The translations under genes were made by a program, and so were the position numbers. Shown here in pieces: positions 6,118 through 6,740 of a stretch of DNA of 6,740 bases (the stretch's first letter is position 1; every line of letters starts with the position of its first letter). Origin of the DNA: a bacterium (GTDB taxonomy: Bacteria; Vulcanimicrobiota; Xenobia; RGZZ01); contig JAJXVI010000140.1 of the NCBI GenBank assembly GCA_021782195.1, forward strand, positions 1-6,740, written 5' to 3'. The notes under the pieces were generated by a model. It made no database searches, was not told the origin of the DNA, and saw only the letters and a list, made by a program, of their open reading frames with translations.

Positions 6118-6740
6118 TCAGGCCTCCACCATCGGGCTGGCCAGCGTTCGCATGCCCTCTCGCAGGCCGCAGAGGTAGTGATATTGCAGGAGCAGTTCAG
6201 ACGCCAGTCGCGATCGTGTCGACATGCGGTGGAGCAGTTGCACGATTATCGGGTACCGATACAGCAGGCGGTGCATGGCCAGCGAAAAAGGATTCCAGCC
6301 CAGAGCCAGCTGGATGCGAAAATCTCGGTGCTTGAGGTAGAAACGCACGGTGGAAAGCCCGGCGAGCCTCATTTTCTGGCACTTCTCCTCGAACCCGACG
6401 GGGTGCCAGTGATAGTTGATGGCGTGGGGATTGTACCGAATGGGTACACCGTGCTTGCGAAGCCTGTAGCCCAGTTCAAGGTCCTCGTGACCATAACCGG
6501 TGAACGCTTCGTCGAACCCCCCGAGTTCGACAAGCGTCTCGCGCACGACCGAAGCGTTACCCGTGAGGAAGTACAGCCACGAAAGCTGTTTGCGCGTCTC
6601 CGGATGAAGTTGTCGCCCCTTTTGAGGATGGTCGCGCACCGCTTCATACTCCGCCAGGGTGTCGACCTGTACCTCGCGGCCGACCACCGCACACGCGCCA
6701 TCGCGATGAAGGCGGGCGTGTTCAAGAAGCAGACGCCGGT
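6118..6740 (-). CDS. Family 2-type glycosyltransferase, partial (C-terminal part)
   Basis: This is the C-terminal part of a GT-A fold glycosyltransferase acting on a cell-surface glycan. It is cut by the right edge of the window. The frame is open from 6738, beginning RRLLLEHARLHRDGACAV. A GTG at 6687 lies inside this conserved run and is not the true start. About 206 residues are visible. FLTGNASV (57-64) followed by GGFDEAFTGYGHEDLELG (73-90) is the C-terminal signature shared by GT2 and GT7-C type enzymes. In it the ED pair belongs to the acceptor and catalytic region. NPHAINYHWHP (103-113) follows. The remainder is basic and helical in character, with FYLKHRDFRIQL and LLYRYPIIVQLLHR, and might contact the membrane, though no clear transmembrane span is seen. 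It ends 2 nt before the GT9 start, and its last codons contain the ribosome site of that gene. Substrate is unknown. Confidence 0.86.
   Translation of the reverse strand, partial: RRLLLEHARLHRDGACAVVGREVQVDTLAEYEAVRDHPQKGRQLHPETRKQLSWLYFLTGNASVVRETLVELGGFDEAFTGYGHEDLELGYRLRKHGVPIRYNPHAINYHWHPVGFEEKCQKMRLAGLSTVRFYLKHRDFRIQLALGWNPFSLAMHRLLYRYPIIVQLLHRMSTRSRLASELLLQYHYLCGLREGMRTLASPMVEA
6123..6127 (-). promoter_or_regulatory. Ribosome binding site of the GT9 gene, inside the end of the GT2 gene
   Basis: GGAGG on the minus strand lies 7 nt before the ATG at 6115 and within the last codons of the upstream glycosyltransferase. The layout indicates translational coupling of the pair and supports the longer GT9 start. 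Confidence 0.65.

Noticed and set aside
5330..6178. A 282-codon plus-strand frame antisense to the GT9 gene
   Set aside because: The GT9 frame has clear family signatures and a ribosome site, and this one has neither.
1..6740. Mobile element, CRISPR array, tRNA or phage remnants
   Set aside because: No terminal repeats, direct repeat arrays, cloverleaf sequences or characteristic proteins were found. All non-coding gaps are under 300 bases.

Overview
The window is a GC-rich stretch of bacterial chromosome that encodes everything on the minus strand. It reads as housekeeping and envelope genes, not as an accessory or mobile region. A heptosyltransferase-type (GT9) glycosyltransferase, a bacterial-type AspRS with a GAD insertion and a complex I subunit suggest a respiring Gram-negative bacterium. 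The phylum cannot be fixed from sequence reading alone. No transposase, integrase, phage gene, CRISPR array, tRNA or rRNA is visible.

In the direction of transcription (high to low coordinates) the order is as follows. First comes a family 2-type glycosyltransferase cut by the right edge of the window (6740-6118). After a 2-nt gap comes a GT9 glycosyltransferase (6115-4964); this pair is almost certainly co-transcribed and translationally coupled. A 154-nt gap leads to acs, AMP-forming acetyl-CoA synthetase (4809-2860). A 228-nt leader leads to aspS, aspartyl-tRNA synthetase (preferred start 2631, stop 754). A 201-nt gap leads to nuoB, the cluster-N2 subunit of NADH:quinone oxidoreductase (preferred start 552, stop 4).

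The gaps between acs, aspS and nuoB are long enough that these are probably separate transcription units or loosely linked. The clearest regulatory signal is upstream of nuoB: exact sigma-70-type hexamers TTGACA and TATAAT 18 nt apart, preceded by a strong bulged hairpin. The stop codons of both acs and aspS coincide with 7-bp stem-loops that lack a following T-run. An inverted repeat embedded in a cluster of ACGT tetramers lies about 100-120 nt upstream of acs.

Functionally the genes divide into surface polysaccharide assembly (the two glycosyltransferases), acetate activation to acetyl-CoA (acs), translation (aspS) and respiratory electron transfer (nuoB). I see no sign that they form one dedicated pathway, and no new biological system. 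The items most worth a second look are regulatory sites, start-site corrections and one active-site motif variant in Acs.
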